Below, one piece after another: positions 1 to 8,817 of a stretch of 64,000 nucleotides of DNA. Position 1 is the stretch's first letter. Every line of letters starts with the position of its first letter. Below the pieces are notes generated by a model that was not told where the DNA came from, made no database searches, and worked only from the letters and a program-made list of their open reading frames with translations. A program made the position numbers and the translations under genes. The DNA comes from JBCCQH01 sp039024435 (GTDB taxonomy: Bacteria; Bacteroidota; Bacteroidia; J057; JADKCL01). The stretch covers positions 34,255 to 98,254 of the forward strand of contig JBCCQH010000008.1 of NCBI GenBank assembly GCA_039024435.1, read 5' to 3'.

Positions 1-201
1 TTTTCCTTTGAAAAAGCCCTGTTGCGGTTTTTACGCAAATCATTCGAAGTGCCCAACCGCCGTGGCCTCCTGCCTCACCTCCGGAAACTCCGCGACGAGT
101 TGCAACTGATCGTCGAAGATCCCGAGGAACCCTACCACGCACGGCATTTTGGAATCCTCGACTGGCTGGACCAGCACCTCGACCCCAATGCTGCGGTGTA
201 A
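1..201 (+). CDS. C-terminal fragment of an unidentified protein
   Basis: The window opens inside a gene. Frame 1 is open from the first base to a TAA at 199-201 and gives 66 residues. The fragment is charged and predicted helical (it starts FSFEKALLRFLRKSF and ends WLDQHLDPNAAV). Codon use and GC match the confident genes nearby, and no stop occurs before 199. The N-terminus lies outside the window. I recognise no domain, so no function is proposed. A 63-residue ORF on the opposite strand over the same bases is treated as a shadow. Confidence 0.6.
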   Translation, partial: FSFEKALLRFLRKSFEVPNRRGLLPHLRKLRDELQLIVEDPEEPYHARHFGILDWLDQHLDPNAAV

Positions 202-256
202 AGGAGCGGAGGCGAAAAGTGAACGATTCATCCCCTACCGGGGCGCTTACAAGGTT

Positions 257-420
257 AGAGGCGGTTTAAATTTAATTCTGCGATTTTGCTATAGCATCTT
301 TTTCTGAACCGCTTCAGCTATTTTCTCACCCATAGCTCGGGCTATGGACTCCAAAATGAGCTTTGATCGACAAAAAAATCTGCGCTCGGAAATTTCACAA
401 ACCAATTTTAAACCGCCTCT
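257..420. repeat. MITE-like 164-bp element, copy 1
   Basis: A 164-bp unit bounded by perfect 14-bp terminal inverted repeats, AGAGGCGGTTTAAA at 257-270 and its reverse complement at 407-420. In its middle lies a perfect 7-bp stem with a TCGG loop (CCATAGC/GCTATGG, 330-347). A second copy of the same length lies in inverted orientation at 46164-46327. By hand alignment about 17 of 164 positions differ. It is AT-rich against its surroundings and contains no ORF of note. Size, terminal repeats and copy number fit a non-autonomous miniature transposable element. No clear target-site duplication was seen, so another kind of intergenic palindromic repeat is possible. Confidence 0.75.
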
Positions 421-489
421 GAGGGGCCAAAACTGTCCCGCCGAACACCGCAGCCGCCATTTCCGTATAGCCTAAGCAAATCGTTGTCT

Positions 490-1440
490 ATGCCGAGAAA
501 ACTACCTATCTCCCGTACGATCATCGGTCGCTTTCTCCTGCTCGGAGGAATGCTACCCGCGGTGCTCGGGTGTGAGCCTCCAGTCGAAAGGGCTGCCCGC
601 TCCTCCCCCGTGACCGCGGTACAAGCTGACCTCATTCCCAGCCAGAGCTGGAATCCGGGCGAATATGACCGCAGTACGATCCAGCAACGCCGCGCCGCCA
701 AACTCAAAGCCGGCCAGCCCCTCGTCGCCCATGTTCTCGTCCCCCTTTGCGACAACGCCCACCAAGGCATCGTCCCCGTAAATGCTTCCCTCGGCAATGG
801 CCAAAATCCCCGCACCAACCTCTACTGGGGCGCCGGGTACGGCATCAAGACCCACTTCAAACGGGCCACCGATTGGGAATTCATTGCCGGGAGCCCCCCC
901 GAAGCAGCTCACTTGCTCGACCGCGCGGTCTTCCGCAAGCAATTTGCCGGCGGTACCACCCTCTACCTCATTGCCGATGCGTACGATGGTGCCCACATGA
1001 AAACCTGCCTGCAAGACTTTTTCCGCGCCGCTGCCGGGCACTCACCGGGTAAAATTGCCGTCAGCAACGATTCCTTGCCCATTGGTTCGGACGCCGACCT
1101 ACTCATCCTGAACGGCCACAATGGCCTGATGGACCTCGAAGTGCGCGTTCCCGAAAACCGAGACGGTCTCCACCGGGACGCCGCCGTCATCGCTTGCTAC
1201 TCCTATCCCTATTTCGAAAAATCACTGGCACGCACCGGCGCTTACCCCTTGATCATGACGACCCACTTGCTTGCGCCGGAAGCCTACGTCTTGCGCGCCC
1301 TCCTCGACCACTACGGCGCGGGCGAAAACGGAGCCGAAATCCGCACCGCGGTGGGCGCGGCCTACCACAAATACCAGAAGTGCGGACTCAAAGGTGCCAC
1401 CCGTTTATTCCGCACTGGTTGGAAACCCGCCGAAAACTGA
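490..1440 (+). CDS. Lipoprotein with possible clan CD (caspase-like) dyad
   Basis: The protein has 316 residues if the ATG at 490 is used; a TTG at 484 lies two codons upstream. A hydrophobic N-terminus ends in a lipobox-like AVLGC with Cys28, so it is probably a lipoprotein. Two short blocks stand out. A hydrophobic strand runs into NGHNG (His210), and a second strand, AAVIACYS, carries Cys236. This strand-His-Gly then strand-Ala-Cys layout is the signature of clan CD peptidases such as gingipain and legumain, although the 26-residue spacing is shorter than usual there. Peptidase activity is an inference; no named family was recognised. The gene starts 70 bp after the inverted-repeat element, with its own intergenic space. 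Confidence 0.7.
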   Translation: MPRKLPISRTIIGRFLLLGGMLPAVLGCEPPVERAARSSPVTAVQADLIPSQSWNPGEYDRSTIQQRRAAKLKAGQPLVAHVLVPLCDNAHQGIVPVNASLGNGQNPRTNLYWGAGYGIKTHFKRATDWEFIAGSPPEAAHLLDRAVFRKQFAGGTTLYLIADAYDGAHMKTCLQDFFRAAAGHSPGKIAVSNDSLPIGSDADLLILNGHNGLMDLEVRVPENRDGLHRDAAVIACYSYPYFEKSLARTGAYPLIMTTHLLAPEAYVLRALLDHYGAGENGAEIRTAVGAAYHKYQKCGLKGATRLFRTGWKPAEN

Positions 1441-1462
1441 GATTTCACTGAACGATTACGCT

Positions 1463-1693
1463 ATGACAACGCAAAAGATTACCGGAAAAATAACCCATCA
1501 GACGACTGAAGGTGGCTTTTGGGGCATCATCAGCGACGACGGCCAGAGGTACCGCCCCGTCGAAGGCATCCCCCAAGTCTTCCAGAAAGTGGGGCTACAG
1601 GTCCAGGCGGAAATTGAGCCTTACGCTGGATTCTCCGTGTTCATGTGGGGCGAAAATGTCCATTTGCGCAGCATTTCCGCCGGAAACGCCTAA
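1463..1693 (+). CDS. Small beta-rich hypothetical protein
   Basis: The ATG at 1463 opens a 76-residue protein 22 bp after the preceding gene and 23 bp before the subtilase gene, in the same direction, so the three may be co-transcribed. It has no signal peptide and no transmembrane segment. Alternating hydrophobic and polar residues (TGKITHQTTEGGFWGIISDD, then VQAEIEP and FSVFMWGENVHL) suggest a small beta-barrel, perhaps OB-like. The longer ORF in the same frame begins inside the previous gene, so the internal ATG is preferred. No family was recognised and no function is proposed. Confidence 0.65.
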   Translation: MTTQKITGKITHQTTEGGFWGIISDDGQRYRPVEGIPQVFQKVGLQVQAEIEPYAGFSVFMWGENVHLRSISAGNA

Positions 1694-1716
1694 TCCCTTG
1701 CCGAAAACTTATTTCC

Positions 1717-3249
1717 ATGGAAATTACCGCTGAACATATATTTGGTCCCGTATTCGCGACCGTGGCCATGTTTTTTTACGGCCGCGCCATCGTCGGGCGG
1801 GCCAGTGGCCGGCAGATCCGCATCCTACCCGCGCTCATCCTCATCATGGGCGCCCTGCTCTTTCAGATTTTGACCACGGATGGAACCATCATCGACGTGG
1901 TGTGCCGGGTCCTGCTGAGTTTTGGGGTGGCAATGATCATCGATTCGCGCTACTTGGCCGCCAAGAAAGAGCACCCCAAAATGTTCTGGGTGCCGGGGCT
2001 GCTCGCCCTCATGATCTCGTTTGTGCTTTACTTCTTTGCGTCCCTGGCCGGGTACACCTCAAATGGGTTTTTTGCCGGAGATGGCGCCCAGGACATCGAG
2101 AGCGGGCAGGTACTCATTGAATTGGGGCCGGACGATGCGATCTCCGAACTGGAAGAAGTACTGGAGAAATACGGTGCTGAATACGGGCGTGCGTTCCCCA
2201 TGGTGGACCTGGACGAAAATGAGGATCTCGCCCAGACCTACCTGGTCCGGCTACCGCAGGATCAAGTGGACGCCTTTCTCGCCGAGGTCCGCCGGGACAC
2301 CGAGAATGTCGACCACAGCGGCTACAATTCGGTGATCCGCCTGAATCCGCCCTCGGTTGCTCGCCGAACCGAAACTTCTGTGGAGGGGAATTTTCTGGCG
2401 AATGATCCCCAACTGCCCCGCCAGTGGTGGATACGCCGGGATGGCAACGCGGTCCACCAATTGCTCCGCAACGCTCGCCCCAAGAAAAAGGCCCGGGTCG
2501 CCATCGTGGACACTGGAATCGACAGCGGACATGAGGACCTGCGCGGAATCTTCAGTAAAAGTCCCGCCGACTCGGATATCCAGGGCCACGGCACCCATTG
2601 CGCTGGCCTGGCCGGCGCAGCCACCAACAATGGCGTCGGCATCGCTTCCTACAATTGGGAAGGCCGATTCGTGGAGGTCCGCGGCTACAAGGGCTTGAGC
2701 GACGACGGCAGCGGATCGGTCGAGCAGGTCTCCGAAGCCATCATCCTCGCTGCCGAGGACGGCGCCGATGTCATTTCTCTCTCGCTGGGCAGCAAAACCG
2801 CATTGCCGCCATTTACCGAGCGCGCGGCGATTGAGTACGCCCTGCAGCGGGGGTGCATCGTCGTAGCCGCCGCCGGCAATAACCGCGGTCTCGACGCGCG
2901 GGAACACTCACCCTCAAATATTCCCGGCGTAATCGCCGTCGCCGCCACCAATGCCCAGGACCGGCGCGCCCCCTTTTCCAACATCAACACCAAACTGAAA
3001 ATGCCCCTCGCCGCCCCCGGTATGGACATCTTTTCCACCCTGCCCGCCGGCAAATATGAATCTTACAGCGGCACCTCAATGGCGACCCCCATCGTGGCGG
3101 GAGTCATCGGCATCATGCGGGCATTTGCCCCGGACCTCAGCCCACAAAAAGCCTGGCGTATCCTACACGATACCGGACGGGAAATCGAGGACTCGCACGA
3201 AGTCGGAAAACTGATTCAACCGGCCGCTGCGATCAAAGCGGTGTTGTAG
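1717..3249 (+). CDS. Membrane-anchored subtilisin-like (S8) serine protease
   Basis: A 510-residue protein. About four hydrophobic segments occupy residues 8-25, 35-52, 57-76 and 88-112. A linker of roughly 140 residues follows and may act as an inhibitor-like prodomain. A complete S8 domain comes last: Asp265 in VAIVDTGID, His291 in QGHGTHCAG, oxyanion Asn388 in AAAGNN, and Ser454 in SGTSMATP. All catalytic positions are intact, so it should be active. With four membrane spans both ends lie on one side, probably the periplasm, but topology is inferred. Most S8 proteases of this phylum have a signal peptide or T9SS tail instead, so the multispan anchor is notable. The start was chosen at the ATG that gives the first membrane segment. 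Confidence 0.93.
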   Translation: MEITAEHIFGPVFATVAMFFYGRAIVGRASGRQIRILPALILIMGALLFQILTTDGTIIDVVCRVLLSFGVAMIIDSRYLAAKKEHPKMFWVPGLLALMISFVLYFFASLAGYTSNGFFAGDGAQDIESGQVLIELGPDDAISELEEVLEKYGAEYGRAFPMVDLDENEDLAQTYLVRLPQDQVDAFLAEVRRDTENVDHSGYNSVIRLNPPSVARRTETSVEGNFLANDPQLPRQWWIRRDGNAVHQLLRNARPKKKARVAIVDTGIDSGHEDLRGIFSKSPADSDIQGHGTHCAGLAGAATNNGVGIASYNWEGRFVEVRGYKGLSDDGSGSVEQVSEAIILAAEDGADVISLSLGSKTALPPFTERAAIEYALQRGCIVVAAAGNNRGLDAREHSPSNIPGVIAVAATNAQDRRAPFSNINTKLKMPLAAPGMDIFSTLPAGKYESYSGTSMATPIVAGVIGIMRAFAPDLSPQKAWRILHDTGREIEDSHEVGKLIQPAAAIKAVL

Positions 3250-3487
3250 GATGGAGGCAGTTCCAAAACGCAGCGATCCTATCGAGATAAGCGAATCAAA
3301 ATACTACCGGATCAGAATCACCGCTGGGGGCAAGCAACACAAACCGATTAGTTATTCACAGATTCAGTGTGTATCAACTTCAGTGTAAAATCCATATCAT
3401 CTGCGTTATTTTAGTGATCGACGGTGGATTAGATTGAATTAAAACGTCAGCAAAGAAGACAAATTATGTCAACCGACCCGAGCAAGT

Positions 3488-4276
3488 ATGAATGCTAGCG
3501 TAACAGTCATGGGAGACATCCAAAGCGTATTTCATTTTGACAATGGACAAGATAACTTTGAGTCCTTTAGCTTGGAAAACGGCTTCACTTACTGGTGGGC
3601 ATCTGACCTGATGCGCTTCCTGGGCTACGAAACTACTACGTCGTTCAACAAAGCGATCAACAAAGCGATGACGACTTGCAATACGCTCAATATTCCCATC
3701 ATTGACAATTTTGTGCAAGCGCAAAGAATAGTTGATGGGCAGAACACCTTGGACTGGAAACTATCCCGATTTGCTTGTTATCTAACTACTATGAATGGGG
3801 ATTCAAAGAAGCCCCAAGTTGCGGAAGCCCAAGCATATTTTGCTACAATTGCAGGAGCGGTACAGAATTATATTGAGGAAGCAAACAAAGTCGAACGTTT
3901 AATTGCTCGTGAAGAGGTTTCGGAACGAGAAAAGAGCCTTACCGGAGTCGCTTATCAAGCCGGCGTTAGAAATTATGCCTTCTTCCAAAAAGCAGGCTAC
4001 CGCGGCAAGTACAACAAAAATATAAACTCTTTAAAAGTCATCCGAGGGGTCGATAAGAAACGCTCCCTACTTGATTTCATGGGCAAAGAAGAACTTGCCG
4101 CCAACTTGTTTCGAATCACACAAACTGAATTGAAAATTAAAAATGACAATGTCCAAGGGCAAAATCGACTTGAAAATACCGCTGAGCAAGTAGGAAGAAA
4201 AGTCCGGGAGTCGATAATTGAAATAAGTGGAACTGCTCCCGAGGATTGCCACCGGCAAACGACATTCGGGAAGTAA
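3488..4276 (+). CDS. dinD: DinD-like DNA damage-inducible protein, C-terminus frameshifted
   Basis: A 262-residue product resembling Escherichia coli DinD and the BRO-N antirepressor group. Shared blocks are YWWASDLMRFLGY, the FACYLTTMNGDSKKPQVA region, YAFFQKAGYRGKY and the ELAANLFRITQTE block. DinD inhibits RecA-mediated strand exchange in E. coli, and that role here is inferred. The frame ends early. One extra T near 4247 (GATTG to GATTTG) would convert the terminal PEDCHRQ to PEDLPPAND, as in DinD, and extend the protein to a TGA at 4333-4335, about 281 residues. This is therefore a recent single-base deletion or a sequencing error. The gene and its flanks are clearly more AT-rich than the neighbours, suggesting horizontal acquisition. 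It is flanked by intergenic gaps of about 240 bp on each side. Confidence 0.85.
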   Translation: MNASVTVMGDIQSVFHFDNGQDNFESFSLENGFTYWWASDLMRFLGYETTTSFNKAINKAMTTCNTLNIPIIDNFVQAQRIVDGQNTLDWKLSRFACYLTTMNGDSKKPQVAEAQAYFATIAGAVQNYIEEANKVERLIAREEVSEREKSLTGVAYQAGVRNYAFFQKAGYRGKYNKNINSLKVIRGVDKKRSLLDFMGKEELAANLFRITQTELKIKNDNVQGQNRLENTAEQVGRKVRESIIEISGTAPEDCHRQTTFGK

Positions 4277-4578
4277 AGAAGGAATTGAAACGAAAAAACC
4301 GTGAACTGAAGAAAATAGACAAGAAAAAGCCGTGATTGTACCACGTTCAATACCTAGCGATCTTCAGTAAATTATTTCCGTACACTTAATGCAGGGAATC
4401 AATTCGGAGGAAGGTGTAGTCTAAAGCTTAGATAAATTCCTCCCCTTCGCCAGATACACCGTATTAAGGCGCCAAAAATAAAGATCATTTCTCAATCTCA
4501 AGTTCGCCAGTTCTCTTGCTGATCCCCAGCTGGCCGGCCCCAATTTCCCCTTCTCCTTCCCATTTCCGATATTCGTGC

Positions 4579-5406
4579 ATGCAAATCCGACTTCTATTCC
4601 TCGGCCTCCTCATACTCGCCCTTTCCGCTTGCGCCCCCCAATCCCAAACGGACCAAGCAGATAGCGAAGCACCCGATGCCGCCTCGACCCTCACCGAAGT
4701 CAAAATCACTTTCCGCACCGGAGAACGGTTCAACTTTACCGATCCCACCAGCCTCAAATATTGTGCTTCTTTGATCAGCGACCGATCCGCCCCGCTTTTC
4801 AAATGCGGCTACGACGGGTCCATCACTTTCCTCGAAGGGGAAACCGTGCGGCGGACTGCCGAGTTCAATCTGCGGGAATCCTGCCGCCACATCGTCTTCA
4901 CCGAAAAGGAGCAAGTACAATCGCGCGAAATGAGCATCGCCGGTTACCGCTTTTTGGAGGGACTGCGGCCCGATGGCGTCGGCGCCCCCGGCGCCCTCTC
5001 CGACCTGAACTGGATCCTGGGGAAGTGGCGCTACACCGAGGGCAAAGGGACGGTCTCTTACGAAACCTGGGAAAAACGCAGCGAAAATGCCTACGCTGGC
5101 GTCGCCTACACCCTCAACAATGGGGACACCAGTTTCGTCGAGCAAATCGAATTGGTGCAGGAAGGCAACGAGATCTTTTACATCCCTACCGTCCCCGAAA
5201 ACCAGGGTCCGGTACGCTTCCGGATGATCACCCACGGCAAAACGAGCGCCGTATTCGACAATCCTGGACACGATTTTCCCCAGACGATTTCCTACCAAGT
5301 AACCGAGGACAGCATCCTGCACGCCCGCATCTCCGGGGTCCGGATCCTCCCCGATGGCAGCCAAGAACCCGGCTTCAGCGACTTCTACATGAACAGAATC
5401 CGCTGA
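4579..5406 (+). CDS. DUF6265-like lipoprotein
   Basis: A 275-residue lipoprotein with a lipobox LSAC near residue 18, followed by a Gln/Asp/Ser/Ala-rich linker. The N-terminal half carries a small unassigned domain with paired cysteines. The C-terminal half, from LNWILGKWRY onward, follows the pattern of the DUF6265 family of Bacteroidota: a tryptophan-containing opening strand, then YETWEKRSENAYAG, then FDNPGHDFPQTISY. These are probably beta-barrel, lipocalin-like surface proteins of unknown ligand. The ATG at 4579 was chosen because the upstream extension would bury the signal peptide. The gene appears to stand alone. Confidence 0.8.
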   Translation: MQIRLLFLGLLILALSACAPQSQTDQADSEAPDAASTLTEVKITFRTGERFNFTDPTSLKYCASLISDRSAPLFKCGYDGSITFLEGETVRRTAEFNLRESCRHIVFTEKEQVQSREMSIAGYRFLEGLRPDGVGAPGALSDLNWILGKWRYTEGKGTVSYETWEKRSENAYAGVAYTLNNGDTSFVEQIELVQEGNEIFYIPTVPENQGPVRFRMITHGKTSAVFDNPGHDFPQTISYQVTEDSILHARISGVRILPDGSQEPGFSDFYMNRIR

Positions 5407-5476
5407 TTTCCGTTTTTAATGATTGTAAACGACGGTTCCACCGCTGAATTTCCGCAAGAGGAAATATTCCGCGATA

Positions 5477-5508
5477 TTTGCCGTACCAATTCAGAATCCT
5501 AAGATTTG
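5477..5508 (+). promoter_or_regulatory. Candidate Bacteroidota-type promoter
   Basis: TTTG at 5477-5480 is followed 20 bases later by AAGATTTG (5501-5508), close to the phylum's TTTG-N19-21-TAnnTTTG consensus with one mismatch in the -7 box. Transcription would begin near 5515, just before the GTG at 5526. This is the reason the downstream start was preferred for the next gene. It is a pattern match only. Confidence 0.3.
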
Positions 5509-5525
5509 ACTACAATTACGGAAGA

Positions 5526-7976
5526 GTGCTCGCTGAAATCTCCACTTTCCGATTCATTTTAACGCTCGCCGGCCTGTTCTTGGCGGCGGCCCTCCACGCC
5601 AATACCCCCAAGGTCAAGGCGGTGGGAGCGGCCCGTACGGCCGAGTCTCCTGTCATGGACGGGCGCCTCGACGAAGCGATCTGGCGTCGGGCCCCCGTCG
5701 CCACCGACTTTGTCCAAACTCAGCCGGTCAATGGCGCCCCCGCCTCCCAAAAAAGTGAAGTTCGGGTCCTCTACAATGACCAATCCGTTTTCATCGGTGC
5801 GATGCTGTACGACACCGCGCCGGACAGCATTCTCCAGCAGTTGAGCAAGCGCGACGTCGGCGACCGCGCCAACACCGACTACTTCTCCGTGATGTTTGAC
5901 ACCTACGACGACGATCAAAACGCATTCAACTTTTCGGTCTCGGCTGCGGGGGTCCAAACCGATTCCCGGGTCTCCCAGGTGGGCGAAGACGTGGTTTGGG
6001 ACGCGGTATGGCGCAGTGAAGTGCGCATCGTCGACAATGGCTGGATCGTCGAAATGGAAATCCCCTACTCCGCCCTGCGCTTCTCAAAAAAGCCGATCCA
6101 GGACTGGGGCATGCAGTTTCAGCGAATCATCCGGCGCAACCGCGAAACGACGTACTGGAATTTTGTCGACCGCGCGGTCGAAGGTGTCGTGAACCAGTTT
6201 GGTTCATTGCAGGGCTTAGAGGGGATCGAACCTCCGGTGCGCCTGGCCCTGACCCCGTACATCTCGGCCTATGCGCAACGCTTTTCGCCGGGCAATGACG
6301 CCAGTCTTACCGGGGAAACGGATTTTTCCTTTGCCGCCGGGGCCGACTTGAAATTGGGCATCAGCGAAGCGTTTACCCTGGACATGACCCTGGTCCCCGA
6401 CTTCGGGCAGGTCGTTGCCGACAACCAAGTGCTCAACCTCTCGCCTTTCGAAGTGCGGTTCCAGGAAAACCGCCAGTTCTTCACCGAAGGCACCGAACTG
6501 TTCAACATCGCAGGGGTATTTTATTCCCGGCGCATCGGCGGAACACCCCGCAATCGCTCCGCCGCCTTTGATTCCTTGCGGACGGGAGACTCGCTGGTCA
6601 GCAATCCCAGCACCACCCGCCTGCTGAATGCCTTTAAAATTTCCGGCCGCACCAAAGGCAAAACTGGCCTGGGGGTATTCAATGCCGTCACCGCCCCCAG
6701 CCGCGCAGTGATCGCCGGCGAGGAGGGCAACCGCGAAGTCGTCACCCAAGCCCTCACCAACTACAGCGTGCTGGTGGCCGACCAGTCATTTGCCGCCAAT
6801 TCTTACGCCAGTTTCATCAACACCAACCGCATCGAGGCGGACGGTTTCATGGGCAATGTCAGCGCCGCCCGTTTCAAACTGGCCGACAACACAAACACCT
6901 GGTTCATCCAGGGCGAACTGGCTTCCAGCCAGCGCTGGCAAAAGGTCAACCGGGGCGACCCCGAACTCGGCTACAAATACTGGTACCGCCTGGGCAAAAG
7001 CAGCGGCAACTTTATTTTCAACCTCGGCCAGAACGTCGAGAGCGCCCAGTACAATCCCAATGACATGGGCTTCCTGATGGCTCCGAATGAGTTCACCGAC
7101 TTTGCCCGGGCGGAATACAACCTCTACCGGCCAATCTGGAAATTTCTCGCCTTTGGCAACAGCGTTGAGTTGCGGCACAATAGCCTCTACGCTCCCCGCC
7201 GCTACGCCAATGTCAGCGTGAATTACCGCAATTGGTTCCAACTGAAGACCTTCGATTTCTTCGGCACCTGGTTCAATGCGGAACCGTTTGACAACTTCGA
7301 CTTCTTTGAGTCGCGGGTGATCGGGCGTGCCTTTGCCCGGCCTGCCGCCTGGTCCACCGGGGGATTTTTCTCCTCTAATTACGCCCGCCGCTTTGCCCTG
7401 GACTTCGAGTGGGAGTTCGGCGGCCGCCCCGAATGGCGGCAGAACTGGCGCAATTTCCGGTTCTCGCCTCGCTTCCGCTTCAATGACAAACTGCAGGTCG
7501 TCCTGGACAATTATTTCAACACCGTGGACAATGACAAAGGCTTTGTCACCTTTGACGACGACGGCAACAGCCTGATCGGTACGCGGAACCGCAATGACCT
7601 AGAATCGATCCTGAACGTCGACTACACCTTTACCAATCGGATTGCACTCAGTTTTCGCGCCCGCCACTACTGGAGCCGGGTCACCTACCGCAACATTGAG
7701 CTACTGGGTCGAGAGGGCTACCTGGAAAATACGCCTTACGACCAGGAGCACGACATCAACTTCAATGTCTTTAACATTGACTGTGTGTTCCAATGGCGCT
7801 ACGCGCCCGGCAGTGACCTGTTCATTGTCTGGAAAAACAACATCCTGGAATCGGGAGATACACCGATCAACGGGTACTTCCAAAACCTGGGCAATACTTT
7901 TACCTCACCGCAGACCAACTCGCTTTCCATTCGCCTGCTGTACTGGCTCGATTTTGCGCGTTTTCAGCGAAAATAA
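5526..7976 (+). CDS. CBM9/DOMON-like plus DUF5916 outer-membrane protein
   Basis: A protein of about 816 residues. A signal peptide (FILTLAGLFLAAALHA) is followed by a carbohydrate-binding family 9-like domain at roughly residues 35-230, with the typical blocks VMDGRLDEAIW, SEVRVLYNDQSVFIGA, DQNAFNFSVSAAGVQTDSR and WIVEMEIPYSALRF. The remaining 580 residues match the style of DUF5916, a large aromatic-rich beta-barrel expected in the outer membrane. These proteins are widespread in Bacteroidota with no proven substrate. No ATG lies near the start. GTG at 5526 is preferred because of the candidate promoter; TTG at 5478 would add 16 residues. The C-terminus ends in LDFARFQRK without a T9SS tail. 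Confidence 0.88.
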   Translation: MLAEISTFRFILTLAGLFLAAALHANTPKVKAVGAARTAESPVMDGRLDEAIWRRAPVATDFVQTQPVNGAPASQKSEVRVLYNDQSVFIGAMLYDTAPDSILQQLSKRDVGDRANTDYFSVMFDTYDDDQNAFNFSVSAAGVQTDSRVSQVGEDVVWDAVWRSEVRIVDNGWIVEMEIPYSALRFSKKPIQDWGMQFQRIIRRNRETTYWNFVDRAVEGVVNQFGSLQGLEGIEPPVRLALTPYISAYAQRFSPGNDASLTGETDFSFAAGADLKLGISEAFTLDMTLVPDFGQVVADNQVLNLSPFEVRFQENRQFFTEGTELFNIAGVFYSRRIGGTPRNRSAAFDSLRTGDSLVSNPSTTRLLNAFKISGRTKGKTGLGVFNAVTAPSRAVIAGEEGNREVVTQALTNYSVLVADQSFAANSYASFINTNRIEADGFMGNVSAARFKLADNTNTWFIQGELASSQRWQKVNRGDPELGYKYWYRLGKSSGNFIFNLGQNVESAQYNPNDMGFLMAPNEFTDFARAEYNLYRPIWKFLAFGNSVELRHNSLYAPRRYANVSVNYRNWFQLKTFDFFGTWFNAEPFDNFDFFESRVIGRAFARPAAWSTGGFFSSNYARRFALDFEWEFGGRPEWRQNWRNFRFSPRFRFNDKLQVVLDNYFNTVDNDKGFVTFDDDGNSLIGTRNRNDLESILNVDYTFTNRIALSFRARHYWSRVTYRNIELLGREGYLENTPYDQEHDINFNVFNIDCVFQWRYAPGSDLFIVWKNNILESGDTPINGYFQNLGNTFTSPQTNSLSIRLLYWLDFARFQRK

Positions 7977-8167
7977 GCGACAAACTCCGGCCATTTCCTA
8001 CGTCCCACCAACCTAATTTCCGCCGGCTGCGTACAGACTTCTGTTGGTTATAGCTGGCCCACTTGACTTGGAGTTTCCCCGGTTGACAGATTCGTCTGGC
8101 TGTAGCTGCGCGTTGTTACCTGATTACATTAGCCCATCTTAGAGACCACCGGGAAATCCGTAGTCGA

Positions 8168-8809
8168 ATGCAGAACCCCCAGGAAAGACCTACGTACGAA
8201 ATCCTTCGCACCCAGCGGGAAGCCGCCGTGGAAGTGATCTACGAACGCTACGGCAAGAAGCTTTACTCCTACGCCATCAACAGTTGGCACCTGGATGAAG
8301 ACACCACCTGGGAGATCGTTTACGAAACTTTGTACAAAACGATTGCGAAGATTGACAACTACGAATTCACCTCGGAAAAGAAATTTGGGAGCTTTCTGTT
8401 CACCATCTTTTGCAACAACCTGCGCCGGCACTACCGCGACAAAAAGAAGCGCGAAGAGCGACTGAGTTTCAGCACGTTCAACGAGCAAAATTTCGAAGCG
8501 GCCAAAAGTGACCCTGAACTGTACACCGAGCGCAAGGTCCAGGAGCAAATGGTAGAAGCCTCGCTGCAAAGTTACCGACAGCCGGAAACCCCCGAAGACA
8601 GTCTCATGAAAATCATGGAGGCTTGCCTAGCTAAAATGCAAGATTGGGAGCGTATCCTGCTCTTGCTGCGCAGCCAGGATATGCCATACGGCGAAATCGC
8701 CAAGTATGTCAGTAAGCCCGCTGACCAGCTCAAAGTATACTACCAGCGGGCCCGGAAAAAACTTGAAAAACTGATCGAAGTCGAACTGACCTCGACCAGT
8801 CAGGACTAA
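8168..8809 (+). CDS. ECF-type RNA polymerase sigma factor
   Basis: A 213-residue sigma-70 family protein. The sigma-2 region covers about residues 20-90 (YERYGKKLYSYAINSW, then FGSFLFTIFCNNLRRHYRDKKKR, the region 2.4-like helix). The sigma-4 helix-turn-helix is near the end (ERILLLLRSQDMPYGEIAKY, then LKVYYQRARKKLEKLI). It directs RNA polymerase to a small regulon, presumably of envelope genes. The next gene starts 8 bp downstream and encodes a single-span membrane protein, the usual arrangement of a sigma factor and its anti-sigma partner. A 190-bp upstream space should carry its promoter. Confidence 0.92.
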   Translation: MQNPQERPTYEILRTQREAAVEVIYERYGKKLYSYAINSWHLDEDTTWEIVYETLYKTIAKIDNYEFTSEKKFGSFLFTIFCNNLRRHYRDKKKREERLSFSTFNEQNFEAAKSDPELYTERKVQEQMVEASLQSYRQPETPEDSLMKIMEACLAKMQDWERILLLLRSQDMPYGEIAKYVSKPADQLKVYYQRARKKLEKLIEVELTSTSQD

Positions 8810-8817
8810 GCAACGCA

